A stretch of 64,000 bases of DNA from Aureisphaera sp963669405 (lineage in GTDB: Bacteria; Bacteroidota; Bacteroidia; Flavobacteriales; Flavobacteriaceae): assembly GCA_963669405.2 (NCBI GenBank), contig CAXXHF010000002.1:1-64000 (forward strand), written 5' to 3'. This document shows, one piece after another, positions 11,635 through 20,716 of the stretch (within the stretch, counting starts at the first letter, position 1; each line of letters starts with the position of its first letter). A program made the translations under genes and the position numbers. The notes beneath the pieces were generated by a model. The model had not been told where the DNA came from. It made no database searches and worked only from the letters and a program-made list of their open reading frames with translations.

Positions 11635-12587
11635 TAATTTCTATTTTCAATTGCCTTGTAGGCTGCAATCACTTTCTTTACTAATCGGTGTCTAATCACA
11701 TCTTTATCATCTAAATAGATAATTCCAACACCATCTACATCTTTTAAAATCAGTAAGGCTTCTTTCAATCCAGATATGACCCGTCTTGGTAAATCAATCT
11801 GACCTGGATCACCTGTAATCATGAATTTGGCGTTTTTCCCCATACGGGTTAGGAACATTTTCATTTGAGCATGGGTTGTATTCTGGGCTTCATCCAAAAT
11901 AACAAATGCATTGTCCAATGTTCTTCCGCGCATAAAGGCCATAGGTGCTATCTGGATAACCCCTTTCTCAATATATGATTCTAATTTTTCATGTGGAATC
12001 ATGTCGCGAAGTGCGTCGTATAAAGGTTGCATGTACGGATCGAGTTTTTCTTTCAAATCCCCAGGTAAAAACCCAAGGTTTTCACCCGCTTCTACTGCAG
12101 GTCTGGTAAGAATGATACGACGAACTTGTTTCTCCTTTAAAGCTTTTACAGCCAAGGCTACTCCCGTATAGGTCTTTCCGGTTCCGGCAGGACCAATGGC
12201 AAAAACCATATCATTTTTTTGAGTTAGGTCTACAAGCTTTCGTTGATTGGCTGTTTGTGCCTTAATGAGTTTTCCACTAACACCATGAACCAAAACTTCT
12301 CCACTACTGGCTGAAGTTTCGTAATCAGCACTGCTTTCACTCATTAATACCCGCTCAATCGAATTTTCATCCAATTTGTTGTATTTCATGTAATGCTCTA
12401 ACAGCATCGTCATTCGGGTGTCAAATTCTTCAAGTATTTCCTCATCTCCATAAGCTTTTATTTTACTGCCTCGGGCTACAATTTTAAGCTTGGGAAAATA
12501 TTTTTTTAGAAGATCTATATTGGTATTCTGAAGCCCAAAAAATTCTTTAGGGCTGATCTCGGTGAGTTCAATTATAAGTTCGTTCAA
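11634..12587 (-). CDS. PhoH family protein (ATPase)
   Basis: A 317-residue cytoplasmic ATPase of the PhoH/PhoL family, linked in other bacteria to RNA metabolism. Walker A GPAGTGKT is at residues 132-139 and Walker B FVILDEAQNTT at about 237-247; TGDPGQIDLP follows as motif III. An N-terminal KH-like or PhoH_N segment spans about residues 1-95. Length and order are those of the short PhoL-type family. It is the first gene of the phoH-purC pair, divergent from the SAM hydrolase gene. Confidence 0.92.
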   Translation of the reverse strand: MNELIIELTEISPKEFFGLQNTNIDLLKKYFPKLKIVARGSKIKAYGDEEILEEFDTRMTMLLEHYMKYNKLDENSIERVLMSESSADYETSASSGEVLVHGVSGKLIKAQTANQRKLVDLTQKNDMVFAIGPAGTGKTYTGVALAVKALKEKQVRRIILTRPAVEAGENLGFLPGDLKEKLDPYMQPLYDALRDMIPHEKLESYIEKGVIQIAPMAFMRGRTLDNAFVILDEAQNTTHAQMKMFLTRMGKNAKFMITGDPGQIDLPRRVISGLKEALLILKDVDGVGIIYLDDKDVIRHRLVKKVIAAYKAIENRN

Positions 12588-12653
12588 AAGCGGTTGTTTA
12601 TTGTTTTATGGATAACTAGGGTAAATATACTTTTTCTCTTTGCAAAAGTACCC

Positions 12654-12661
12654 TATTTTTG
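12654..12661 (+). promoter_or_regulatory. Candidate -7 element of the SAM hydrolase/gldFG operon
   Basis: TATTTTTG fits TAnnTTTG, 39 bases before ATG 12701. A TTTG at 12639-12642 is too close (11 bp) to be its usual -33 partner, so the upstream half is uncertain. Confidence 0.45.
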
Positions 12662-12700
12662 CGGTAGTTGTTTTAACAAAATATCAACAATTAGTAGCGA

Positions 12701-13534
12701 ATGCCCATTCTAACCCTTACAACCGATTTCGGAGAGAAAGATCACTATGTCGGTGCTGTAAAAGGAGCTATCTATAGTGAGCTGGAAGACATTCGTATTG
12801 TTGATATCTCCCACTCCATTTCTCCCTTTCACAATACAGAGGCTGCATATATAGTTCAGAACGCTTATAAAAGCTTTCCAAAGGGTACCATTCACATTAT
12901 TGGAATTGACAGTGAACTGAACCCTGAAAACAAACATATTGCCCTTTTGCTGGACGGTCATTATTTTATCTGTGCCAACAATGGGATCATTTCTATGCTT
13001 ACTTCTGAAATAAATCCAGAAAAGATCGTGGAGATCAACATTCATGATCGTGTAGAAAGTAATTTCCCGGTGTTGGATGTATTTGTAAAGGTAGCTTGCC
13101 ATTTGGCAAGAGGTGGAACCCTTGAAGTTATTGGAAAAACTATACAAGAAATAAAGCAACTAACTGGTTTGAAACCAGTTGTAAATGCTGAAGGAAATCA
13201 GCTCATGGGCAATGTTATTTATATAGACAACTACGGAAATGTGGTATGTAATATAACCAAGACCCTATTTGACAAAGTGGGAAAAGGTCGTGATTTTAAA
13301 ATCACAGCTCGTACCGCTACTTTTTCAAAGGTTTATTCCTATTATAGCGATTCTATAAATTTTGATCTACCATCAGACCGTAGAGAGGAGGATGGTAAGA
13401 AATTAGCCATCTGGAATTCTTCAGATTATCTAGAGCTTGCCATTTATAAAAGTAATCCAAAAACGGTTGGGAGTGCTTCAACTTTGTTTGGTTTGGAGTA
13501 TTGGGATACGATTACCGTCAATTTTATTAATTAA
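12701..13534 (+). CDS. SAM hydrolase / SAM-dependent halogenase family protein (DUF62)
   Basis: A 277-residue cytoplasmic protein of the S-adenosylmethionine hydroxide adenosyltransferase family, which splits SAM into adenosine and methionine using water; fluorinase and chlorinase are relatives. Seen motifs are TLTTDFGEKDHYVGAVKGA at the N-terminus, DISHSISPF, and GNVIYIDNYGNVVCNIT in the C-terminal domain. The hydrolase reaction is the default, since a halogenase would need a distinct insertion that I do not see. It is followed at 12 bases by the ABM gene, then gldF and gldG, all on one strand, so they are probably one transcript. Confidence 0.9.
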   Translation: MPILTLTTDFGEKDHYVGAVKGAIYSELEDIRIVDISHSISPFHNTEAAYIVQNAYKSFPKGTIHIIGIDSELNPENKHIALLLDGHYFICANNGIISMLTSEINPEKIVEINIHDRVESNFPVLDVFVKVACHLARGGTLEVIGKTIQEIKQLTGLKPVVNAEGNQLMGNVIYIDNYGNVVCNITKTLFDKVGKGRDFKITARTATFSKVYSYYSDSINFDLPSDRREEDGKKLAIWNSSDYLELAIYKSNPKTVGSASTLFGLEYWDTITVNFIN

Positions 13535-13546
13535 AACCAAAGTCAA

Positions 13547-13843
13547 GTGTTTACAAGAATTGTGAAAATGGAATTTGAAGTAAATAATGTATCCACTTTT
13601 TTACATAATTTTGAAACCGTCAAAACTAGTATACGTCAATTTTCGGGTTGTATGCATTTAGAATTATTAAAAGACAAAAACGATCCTACTATTTTCTTTA
13701 CCTATAGCCATTGGGAACATGAAGACGACCTTGAAAACTATAGAAACAGTGATCTTTTTAAATCGGTTTGGGCAACAACCAAGCCGCTATTTCGTTCTAA
13801 AGCCCAAGCTTGGAGTGTAGATTCTATACACAGACTCACATAA
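13547..13843 (+). CDS. Antibiotic biosynthesis monooxygenase-fold (ABM) protein
   Basis: A 98-residue single-domain protein with the dimeric alpha/beta ABM fold, as in quinol monooxygenase YgiN and heme-degrading IsdG. The start is GTG, giving MFTRIVKMEF, which agrees with related proteins. Typical parts are GCMHLELLKDKNDPTIFFTYSHWEHEDDLENY and SVWATTKPLF. No residue set proves heme or quinol activity. It lies between the SAM hydrolase and gldF, 12 and 3 bases from them, so it is part of the operon. Confidence 0.85.
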   Translation: MFTRIVKMEFEVNNVSTFLHNFETVKTSIRQFSGCMHLELLKDKNDPTIFFTYSHWEHEDDLENYRNSDLFKSVWATTKPLFRSKAQAWSVDSIHRLT

Positions 13844-13846
13844 TCA

Positions 13847-14554
13847 ATGATAGCCCTAATAAAAAAAGAAATACGCAGTTTTTTTTCTAGTCCTATAGGC
13901 TATTTGGTCATTGCCTTATTTCTCATATTCAATGGGTTATTCCTTTGGGTATTTAATGGCAATTACAATGTGTTCGATGCTGGTTTTGCAGACCTATCAT
14001 CATTTTTTGAATTGGCCCCTTGGGTGCTTCTTTTCTTAATCCCTGCGGTAACCATGCGCTCCTTTAGCGAAGAAACCAAATTGGGTACTTTAGAGTTGTT
14101 ATTGACCAAACCCTTAGGGCTCCGAAACATCATCCTTGGAAAATACTTTGGAGCATTGCTTCTTATTATCATAGCTATTATTCCTACGCTTAGTTATATC
14201 ATCACCATTTCAAAGTTGGGTAACCCTATAGGTAACTGGGATGTAGGAAGTACTCTGGGGTCATATGCAGGGCTCTTATTCTTAGCATTGGCATATACAG
14301 CCATCGGTATTTTTTCTTCTGCTCTTTCCAAAAATCAGATTGTATCATTCATTATTGCCATATTTATTTCTTTCCTGCTCTATTTTGGATTTGAAGGAAT
14401 TGCAGACGGATCAAGCCTTGCAAATTTTGGAATGGCATCCCATTTTAAAAGTATGGCTAGGGGTGTAATTGATACACGGGATGTAATCTATTTTGTGAGC
14501 GTGTCCATTTTGTTCTTAACGGGCACTTACCTAAAATTAAAAAATGAGGCATGA
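13847..14554 (+). CDS. gldF: Gliding motility ABC transporter permease GldF
   Basis: A 235-residue inner-membrane protein with about six transmembrane helices (for example residues 20-40, 60-75, 100-125, 140-160, 170-190, 215-232). It starts MIALIKKEIRSFFSSPIGYLV and contains VTMRSFSEETKLGTLELLLTKPL, the cytoplasmic loop typical of ABC-2 permeases. GldF works with GldA (ATPase) and GldG in flavobacterial gliding; gldA is not in this window, as is usual because it is unlinked. The stop overlaps the gldG start by four bases (ATGA). Confidence 0.95.
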   Translation: MIALIKKEIRSFFSSPIGYLVIALFLIFNGLFLWVFNGNYNVFDAGFADLSSFFELAPWVLLFLIPAVTMRSFSEETKLGTLELLLTKPLGLRNIILGKYFGALLLIIIAIIPTLSYIITISKLGNPIGNWDVGSTLGSYAGLLFLALAYTAIGIFSSALSKNQIVSFIIAIFISFLLYFGFEGIADGSSLANFGMASHFKSMARGVIDTRDVIYFVSVSILFLTGTYLKLKNEA

Positions 14555-16233
14555 ATAAAAAGAAAGTAACCATACTCCTTGTTTGCCTCTTAGGAATTCT
14601 CCTCCTCAATTGGGTTTCCAGTAAGATATACAAACGTTTTGATCTTACCCAAGATCAACGATATACCCTCTCTGAAGCTGCAAAAAACACTTTAGAAAAT
14701 GTTGATTCTCCCATTACTATTGACCTATTTTTGGACGGAAAGCTTCCCGCTGAATTCAAACGACTTAAAGTTGAAACACAGCAATTACTGGAAGAGTTTT
14801 CTGCCCACAATCCAAACATACAATATCAGTTTGTAAATCCTTTGGATGAAGAAGTTGATCAGAATGCCCTACAAAAGGTTATGATTCAATTTGGAATCAA
14901 GGGAGCCAATGTTCAAATTAAAGAAAATGGAAAAACCTCCAACGAGGTAATATACCCATGGGCGCTGGCTTACTTCAACGAAAAAACCGTAGCCATCCCA
15001 TTGTTGAAAAATCAATTGGGAGCCACTCCAGAAGAACGTATCAATAATTCCATTCAGAATTTGGAATATGCCTTTGCCGATGGTTTCAGTAAGTTGACAA
15101 AACCCAAAAGGCGTAAGGTTGCTGTTCTTAAAGGAAATCGGGAATTACCGGATCGATACCTGGCAGATTTTATTACTACGCTTCGGGATTATTACTATAT
15201 AGGGCAATTTACAATGGATTCGGTAGCCATAAGCCCTCAACGAACCTTGCAGAGCATTAAGGAATATGATCTCATTATTGTAGCACAGCCAGAAGAACCA
15301 TTTTCCGAAGAAGAAAAATATGTGTTGGACCAATATACCATGAACGGAGGATCATCCCTCTGGTTGGTAGACCCTACAGTTCAGCGACTGGATACCATAA
15401 GTGGAAATACCTTTGTATTTCATCAGGATTTGGGATTGAATGATTTCTTTTTTAAATACGGAGTTCGTGTCAACCCTAATTTGGTAAAGGATATTTACGC
15501 TGCTCCTATTGCTCTTGCAACAGGAAACGAAAGGGATTCTCAATACCAGCCCTATCCATGGCTCTTCAACCCACTTTCTGCCAGCGCCAACAATCATCCC
15601 ATTGCCACGAATATTGAAGCCGTAAAGTTTGAGTATGCCAGCAGTATGGATACTTTGCCTAATGCTGTTAAGAAGACTGTGCTACTAAGCACCTCCCCTA
15701 TTTCTAAAATAGTAGGACTTCCTGCTGAAATTAATATTGACAAAGAGATCCCGAAAAATCTCAAGATTGTTAACGAAGGCCCAAATCCGGGAGAGTTTAA
15801 CCTTAGTGAAATTCCCTTGGCCGTTTTATTGGAGGGTAAATTTCCATCGGTTTATTCCAATAGAATCAAGCCTTTTTCCATAAATGACAATAAAGATCTT
15901 GGTGCCCCTGCTAAAATGGTGGTGGTAAGTGATGGAGATATTATTAAAAATCAATTGGACCGTGGAAGGCCTCTAGAATTGGGATTTGATAAATGGACCA
16001 ATTCTTTTTATGGAAACAAGGAATTCTTGCTGAATACGGTAAATTACCTTCTGGACGATAGCGGACTTATAAACATTCGGACCAAGCAAATAGCCATTCC
16101 ATTCTTGGATCCTCAAAAGACCGCTCAAAAAAGAACGCAATGGCAGGTAGTTAACCTACTGTTACCACTAGGTTTATTGGTAATTTTCGGAATTTTCTTT
16201 CAATGGTATCGCCGTAGGAAATATGGACGTTAG
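14551..16233 (+). CDS. gldG: Gliding motility protein GldG
   Basis: A 560-residue protein with an N-terminal membrane helix (about residues 5-23), a large periplasmic part of the ABC_transp_aux type, and a C-terminal helix (about 535-552) followed by YRRRKYGR. It forms the gliding-associated ABC transporter with GldF and GldA. The gldF overlap shows translational coupling. Length is typical for the family. It ends the operon; a palindrome at 16244-16259 and then the dnaN promoter follow. Confidence 0.95.
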   Translation: MNKKKVTILLVCLLGILLLNWVSSKIYKRFDLTQDQRYTLSEAAKNTLENVDSPITIDLFLDGKLPAEFKRLKVETQQLLEEFSAHNPNIQYQFVNPLDEEVDQNALQKVMIQFGIKGANVQIKENGKTSNEVIYPWALAYFNEKTVAIPLLKNQLGATPEERINNSIQNLEYAFADGFSKLTKPKRRKVAVLKGNRELPDRYLADFITTLRDYYYIGQFTMDSVAISPQRTLQSIKEYDLIIVAQPEEPFSEEEKYVLDQYTMNGGSSLWLVDPTVQRLDTISGNTFVFHQDLGLNDFFFKYGVRVNPNLVKDIYAAPIALATGNERDSQYQPYPWLFNPLSASANNHPIATNIEAVKFEYASSMDTLPNAVKKTVLLSTSPISKIVGLPAEINIDKEIPKNLKIVNEGPNPGEFNLSEIPLAVLLEGKFPSVYSNRIKPFSINDNKDLGAPAKMVVVSDGDIIKNQLDRGRPLELGFDKWTNSFYGNKEFLLNTVNYLLDDSGLINIRTKQIAIPFLDPQKTAQKRTQWQVVNLLLPLGLLVIFGIFFQWYRRRKYGR

Positions 16234-16243
16234 TTGTTAATAA

Positions 16244-16259
16244 GTTTGTTTTAACAAAC
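16244..16259. promoter_or_regulatory. Perfect inverted repeat upstream of dnaN
   Basis: GTTTGTT, two T bases, then AACAAAC: a 7-bp perfect dyad. It covers the TTTG that would be the -33 element of the dnaN promoter, so it may be an operator. No T run follows, so it is not a terminator. Confidence 0.4.
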
Positions 16260-16280
16260 AAGCCTTTTGAAATATCTTTG
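16245..16280 (+). promoter_or_regulatory. Probable dnaN promoter
   Basis: TATCTTTG at 16273-16280 matches the -7 consensus and lies 61 bases before the dnaN ATG. TTTG at 16245-16248 is the only upstream partner; the 24-bp spacer is slightly long. Confidence 0.5.
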
Positions 16281-16341
16281 TAAGTAAGCTAAGCCCTGTT
16301 TTGGGCAAAGGAAAAACAATATTCTTCTGAAATTTTTATAA

Positions 16342-17460
16342 ATGAAATTCATTGTATCGAGTTCGTATCTTTTAAAGCAGTTACAGGTGCTTGGGGGCAT
16401 CATTAACAATAATAATACACTCCCGATTTTAGATAATTTTTTGTTTCATCTCAACGGAAACGAATTGACTGTTTCTGCTTCAGATCTAGAAACTACCATT
16501 TCTTCCAAATTGGAGGTAGAAAGTACTGAAAATGGAAATGTTTGTATTCCTGCACGTTTGCTTTTAGATACCCTAAAAACCTTCCCAGAGCAGCCGCTTA
16601 CGTTCACCATAGCAGACAATAATACTGTAGAGATCAGTTCTAACCACGGTAAATATGCCCTGGCTTATGCCAATGGAGAAGATTTCCCGAGTCCCGTTAG
16701 TTTAAATGATCCTAGCGCTACTAATATTCAAGGAGATGTCTTGGCTACTGCAATCAGTAAAACCATTTTTGCATCTGGTAACGATGACCTTCGTCCCGTA
16801 ATGAGTGGTGTGTTTTTTCAGTTCTCTACAGACGATCTAACTTTTGTAGCTACAGATGCTCACAAGTTGGTAAAGTATACCCGTAGTGATGTAAAAGCTT
16901 CGGAAACAGCAGAATTCATTATGCCCAAAAAACCTTTGAATCTATTGAAGGGTATATTGGCAGGTAGTGAAGAAAATGTAACTATAGAATACAACGAAAG
17001 TAATGCAAAGTTCATTTTTGATCATACAGAAATGATCTGCCGCTTGATAGATGGGAAATATCCAAACTATGAAGCAGTGATTCCAAAAGAAAATCCAAAC
17101 AAACTTACCATAGAACGCGGACAGTTTTTGAACAGTGTTCGTAGGGTAAGTATTTTCAGTAATAAAACCACGCACCAAATTCGTCTAAAAATTGCTGGAG
17201 CTGAACTGAATGTTTCTGCAGAAGATATAGATTACAGTAATAAGGCAGACGAACGTCTTACCTGTGATTACCAAGGAGATGATATGCAAATAGGTTTCAA
17301 CTCTCGTTTCTTAACAGAAATGCTAAGTAATTTAACCAGTGATGATGTTTCTTTAGAAATGTCTCTACCCAACCGAGCAGGTATCCTTACTCCTGTAGAT
17401 GGATTGGATGAAGGTGAAAAAGTGACCATGTTGGTAATGCCAGTGATGTTGAACAACTAA
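16342..17460 (+). CDS. dnaN: DNA polymerase III beta subunit (sliding clamp)
   Basis: A 372-residue cytoplasmic ring-forming clamp that keeps the replicative polymerase on DNA. Three repeated clamp domains of about 120 residues are visible. Typical parts are MKFIVSSSYLLKQLQVLGGII at the start, VVFVATDAHKL-like FVATDAHKLVKY near residue 175, and the C-terminal TMLVMPVMLNN end. Length is typical. It is not next to dnaA or gyrB here, as in many Flavobacteriaceae. It is monocistronic, with its own promoter and a strong terminator shared with the convergent DUF1573 gene. Confidence 0.97.
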   Translation: MKFIVSSSYLLKQLQVLGGIINNNNTLPILDNFLFHLNGNELTVSASDLETTISSKLEVESTENGNVCIPARLLLDTLKTFPEQPLTFTIADNNTVEISSNHGKYALAYANGEDFPSPVSLNDPSATNIQGDVLATAISKTIFASGNDDLRPVMSGVFFQFSTDDLTFVATDAHKLVKYTRSDVKASETAEFIMPKKPLNLLKGILAGSEENVTIEYNESNAKFIFDHTEMICRLIDGKYPNYEAVIPKENPNKLTIERGQFLNSVRRVSIFSNKTTHQIRLKIAGAELNVSAEDIDYSNKADERLTCDYQGDDMQIGFNSRFLTEMLSNLTSDDVSLEMSLPNRAGILTPVDGLDEGEKVTMLVMPVMLNN

Positions 17461-17481
17461 TAGATCTTAATTTTAGAATAT

Positions 17482-17514
17482 AAAAACCGCTGTATTTGCT
17501 ACAGCGGTTTTTTT
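17482..17514. terminator. Bidirectional terminator between dnaN and the DUF1573 gene
   Basis: AAAAACCGCTGTA, loop TTTGC, then TACAGCGGTTTTTTT gives a perfect 13-bp stem with A and T runs on both sides, so it can serve both convergent genes. Confidence 0.9.
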
Positions 17515-17536
17515 CATATGGGTTCTGTGGGTGTGC

Positions 17537-17953
17537 TTAGCTTTCAGATTCCAGAACTTTCCCTTTAATCTTAAGCACTTTCCTGCCCTCTTTGGCATTG
17601 GAAATTACCGTAATTGATTTTGAAAAAGGTCCAACCTTATTGGTAGCATACTTAACTGTAATTTCTGATGACTCTCCAGGCATAATAGCTTTTGTCGGTT
17701 TCGTAGCAATGGTACACCCACAGCTTGTTTTAATATCAGCAATTACTACAGGTGACTTTCCAGTGTTTTTAAACGTAAATGTTCTCGTACCATCAGACTT
17801 GTAAGCAACCGTTCCGTAGTCGATAACTTCTTGATCAAAAGAGAGTACACCTTGGTCACTAGTAGCACTACTTTGAGCGTTCATAACAGATATGCAACAA
17901 AGAAATAGAAAAGACATCCATATAGAAGCAAATGATTTTGTTTTGTAATTCAT
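17537..17953 (-). CDS. DUF1573 domain-containing exported protein
   Basis: A 138-residue periplasmic or surface protein with an N-terminal signal peptide (about residues 1-26, ending at NAQ) and one DUF1573 domain, an Ig-like fold common in Bacteroidota. The conserved core is FTFKNTGKSPVVIADIKTSCGCT, then PGESSEITVKY and ISNAKEGRKVLKIKG. The CGC motif is typical of the family. Function is unknown. It is monocistronic and convergent with dnaN. Confidence 0.88.
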   Translation of the reverse strand: MNYKTKSFASIWMSFLFLCCISVMNAQSSATSDQGVLSFDQEVIDYGTVAYKSDGTRTFTFKNTGKSPVVIADIKTSCGCTIATKPTKAIMPGESSEITVKYATNKVGPFSKSITVISNAKEGRKVLKIKGKVLESES

Positions 17954-18093
17954 GTCAAAATTGTTTTTTGATTAATATATTACAAACATCCAATAATATG
18001 CATTAAACTCAATGAATACAGGGGTTGAATAGAGTACTAGACCCCGGTTGGAATTTACAAAGTTGAATGAATTGATCTTTCCATACTATGTAT

Positions 18094-18633
18094 TTACCAT
18101 TTCTTGGTATTCCACTGTATAAACAAACCCAATTGACGTATTATTTGCTCAGGGTTTATATTTACCCCTCCTTGGAGTCCAATAGAAAATCTTGGCCCAG
18201 TATGAACTCTAAATTTCATTTTCAAGGGGAATCCAACAGTATGTATACGCTCTGATCCAAATTGATTGGGATCTACATCCTGTGAACGATATGAAAAAAG
18301 TCCGGCGCCACCATGAAGTTCAAAAAAAACAGTTCGGGATGCTTTAAATTCTCTTCCATATAAGATGTTATACTGATTAACACGTTCATCAAACCCTCCA
18401 AGTATAGCAAATTCTGTTGCAAAGCTCAATTCTACTGAAAAAAGGTGCTTATTATATGAATAGGCTAAGCTACCATTGAAATCCAATCCACCAGTGTTAG
18501 AGCTTGAGTATCCAGAAAGGAATGGGATTCCTAAAGTGATAGCGTGATATTTAAAGTTACTTTGTTTAGAATCTTCTTGACTAAAACAAATAGTAGAAAC
18601 AAGAACAACACTTAAAAAAATGAATTTTTTCAT
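18094..18633 (-). CDS. Small outer-membrane beta-barrel protein, unknown function
   Basis: A 179-residue protein from the ATG at 18633, giving MKKFIFLSVVLVSTICFSQ as signal peptide; an upstream ATG at 18660 would put nine polar residues in front of it. The mature part shows alternating hydrophobic strands (SLAYSYNKHLFSVELSFATEF, VFFELHGGAGLF, MKFRVHTGPRFSIGLQGGVNI) and ends in KKW, as in small barrels. I do not recognise a named family. It is divergent from the HTH regulator gene at 18767, which may control it. Confidence 0.6.
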   Translation of the reverse strand: MKKFIFLSVVLVSTICFSQEDSKQSNFKYHAITLGIPFLSGYSSSNTGGLDFNGSLAYSYNKHLFSVELSFATEFAILGGFDERVNQYNILYGREFKASRTVFFELHGGAGLFSYRSQDVDPNQFGSERIHTVGFPLKMKFRVHTGPRFSIGLQGGVNINPEQIIRQLGLFIQWNTKKW

Positions 18634-18766
18634 GTTAAAATGGTTTAAAGTTGAACTCAAATCTAATTGTAAGTTTTAATGGCAATAGGCGCATTTTAAT
18701 GAATTTGATTATTTTATTTTGTAAATTTTACCATTATATTGTGTTTGAAAAATTTAATTGTAAAAA

Positions 18767-19765
18767 ATGCAAGATCAGTTTATTCGTCATATACAGTCAG
18801 TATTACCCGAAAACTATTCTATTATAGACGAAGTGTCAGCAGTCTTAAATATTAGCTATGACGCTGCTTACAGAAGAGTTAACAATCGTACAAGCCTGTC
18901 ACTTGAAGAGGCTATTACCTTGGCAAGGCATTATAAAATTTCATTGAATAAATTATTCGAAGTAGGAAATCAAAACTCCATCATTGCAGAAAAATCCAAT
19001 CCAATCCGTACAGCAAGTGACTTAGAGACTTATTTTAGAACTTCTTATCAAAGTATTGAAGCTCTTACCAAACAAAAAACGGCTTCTATTACCTATTCTG
19101 CCAAAGACATCCCCATATTTTACACTCTTACAGACTCTTTGCTCACCAAATATAAATTTTATGTATGGCTCAAGTTTTTGAATGAAGACGGGACGATGGA
19201 GAAAATGTCATTCAGTCATTTTCTAAATACCATCCCTTCATCACTTTTGGCGAGTGCGCTAGAACTTTCTGAAATGTATAATTATATCAATGTTGTAGAA
19301 TTCTGGAATGATAATACCGTAAATGGCACTTTACAACAAATTCTTTATTACTTTGAATCCAACCATTTATCCAAAGAAATGGCGCTTGCTGTTTGCGAAG
19401 ATTTAAAAAAGGTAGTAGACCATGTAGAAGAACAAGCCATTAAACAAGTGATCATCAATTCCAAGAACAATGCAAGTTATGCCTTATACAAAAGTGATTT
19501 ACTAACCATGAGTAATACAGTGATGGTAAAAACACAGTATCATAAGTTATTTTTCACTCCTTTTACGGTACTATCCTATTTCAGGATATCCCATCCTCCT
19601 ACCTGTGAGGAAATGAACCGATTCTTTGAAAAACAAATGAAAAATTCCAAGCTGCTTATAAAATCAGGTGAAAAGGATAGATCGCTGTTTTTCAATAAAA
19701 TGCATCAAAAAATACAGTCAGTAATAGACCGTATTCAAATAGATAGGGATCTCAATTTTTTTTAA
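18767..19765 (+). CDS. Helix-turn-helix transcriptional regulator
   Basis: A 332-residue cytoplasmic protein. The N-terminal part (about residues 5-65) holds a helix-turn-helix of the BetR/Xre-like kind, with AVLNISYDAAYRRVNNRTSLSLEEAITLARHYKISLNKLF. The long C-terminal domain (about 95-325) is helical and unassigned; similar proteins occur widely in Flavobacteriaceae. It is divergent from the small barrel protein at 18094-18633, with 133 bases between starts, so control of that gene is possible. The ligand is unknown. Confidence 0.72.
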   Translation: MQDQFIRHIQSVLPENYSIIDEVSAVLNISYDAAYRRVNNRTSLSLEEAITLARHYKISLNKLFEVGNQNSIIAEKSNPIRTASDLETYFRTSYQSIEALTKQKTASITYSAKDIPIFYTLTDSLLTKYKFYVWLKFLNEDGTMEKMSFSHFLNTIPSSLLASALELSEMYNYINVVEFWNDNTVNGTLQQILYYFESNHLSKEMALAVCEDLKKVVDHVEEQAIKQVIINSKNNASYALYKSDLLTMSNTVMVKTQYHKLFFTPFTVLSYFRISHPPTCEEMNRFFEKQMKNSKLLIKSGEKDRSLFFNKMHQKIQSVIDRIQIDRDLNFF

Positions 19766-19771
19766 GGTTTT

Positions 19772-20539
19772 TTACGACTCAATCATAGCCACAACACGTG
19801 CCGGTGCTGCAGATGCTCCAACAATTTTTAATGGAAACACAGCAACTTTAAATCCGCTGTATGGCAATGCGTCTAAATTCACCAATTGCTCCATATGATA
19901 GTACTCCTTGCGCTGCCCTACCAAATGCGCTTCCCAAAAAAGTTCAGAATTACCACTCCGTTTGGCCTCTTGAGCTAAATGCTGTAGCGGTAAATCCCAA
20001 CCCCATGAATCAATACCCATAACCTTTATTCCTTGATCAATAAGCCATTCGGTTGCCTCAGCGCTCATTCCCGTTCCCACTTTTGGAAAATCTTTCGTGC
20101 CATTTAATTTATCCCTTCCAGTTTTAATGAGAACAATCATTCCTGGTGATAGCGTGAGGGTTTCTTTTTTTAGAAAAGCTTCAATATCAGAAATTGTTAT
20201 GGCCACGAAATCAGGCTTATGTGTCATATCAATCACAATTCCTTCCCCAAATCCAAATTCTAAAGGCATCTCATCAATAGTTTTGGAAGGTTTTCCATTA
20301 CACGTTGGCGAATAATGCCAAGGAGCATCGATATGAGTAGTGGAATGCACACCCATTTTCTGAATGGTATCATCTGCCCATCCTACAAATCCCTTGGGAA
20401 ATAGTTTTTTGGGAAGTTTCAAAAACAAACGAATAAGCAAATTTGCCTTTCTGTGAGGCTTATGCTTTATTTTAACCCTCATAAACCAAGGGTCTTGCTT
20501 GTTATAACGAATGGGTTTGGATAGGTCTATGATCTTCAT
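19772..20539 (-). CDS. Cyclase family protein (kynurenine formamidase-like)
   Basis: A 255-residue cytoplasmic metal-dependent hydrolase of the cyclase family (kynurenine formamidase and isatin hydrolase belong here). The metal-binding block HSTTHIDAPWHY is at about residues 66-77, and GIDSWGWDLPL and SELFWEAHLVG follow in the right order. The natural substrate is not evident; no tryptophan catabolism genes are nearby. The gene converges with the HTH regulator, leaving six bases. Confidence 0.82.
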   Translation of the reverse strand: MKIIDLSKPIRYNKQDPWFMRVKIKHKPHRKANLLIRLFLKLPKKLFPKGFVGWADDTIQKMGVHSTTHIDAPWHYSPTCNGKPSKTIDEMPLEFGFGEGIVIDMTHKPDFVAITISDIEAFLKKETLTLSPGMIVLIKTGRDKLNGTKDFPKVGTGMSAEATEWLIDQGIKVMGIDSWGWDLPLQHLAQEAKRSGNSELFWEAHLVGQRKEYYHMEQLVNLDALPYSGFKVAVFPLKIVGASAAPARVVAMIES

Positions 20540-20716
20540 GGGGATCGTAAATTTAGACCTTGAAGGTACTAAATTATACGATGTTCATCCAATTTTTGAA
20601 AACCATATACAAAGGAAAAGGTTACACTACTTTTTTAGACTTTTAAGTAGAAAAGGGCAGCAAACAATGGCTACAACAACTGAAATTGCAATAATATACC
20701 AGGTCATAATATGCTT

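Noticed and set aside
12639..12661. TTTG and TATTTTTG as a full promoter for the SAM hydrolase operon
   Set aside because: The spacing of 11 bp is too short; only the -7 element is kept.
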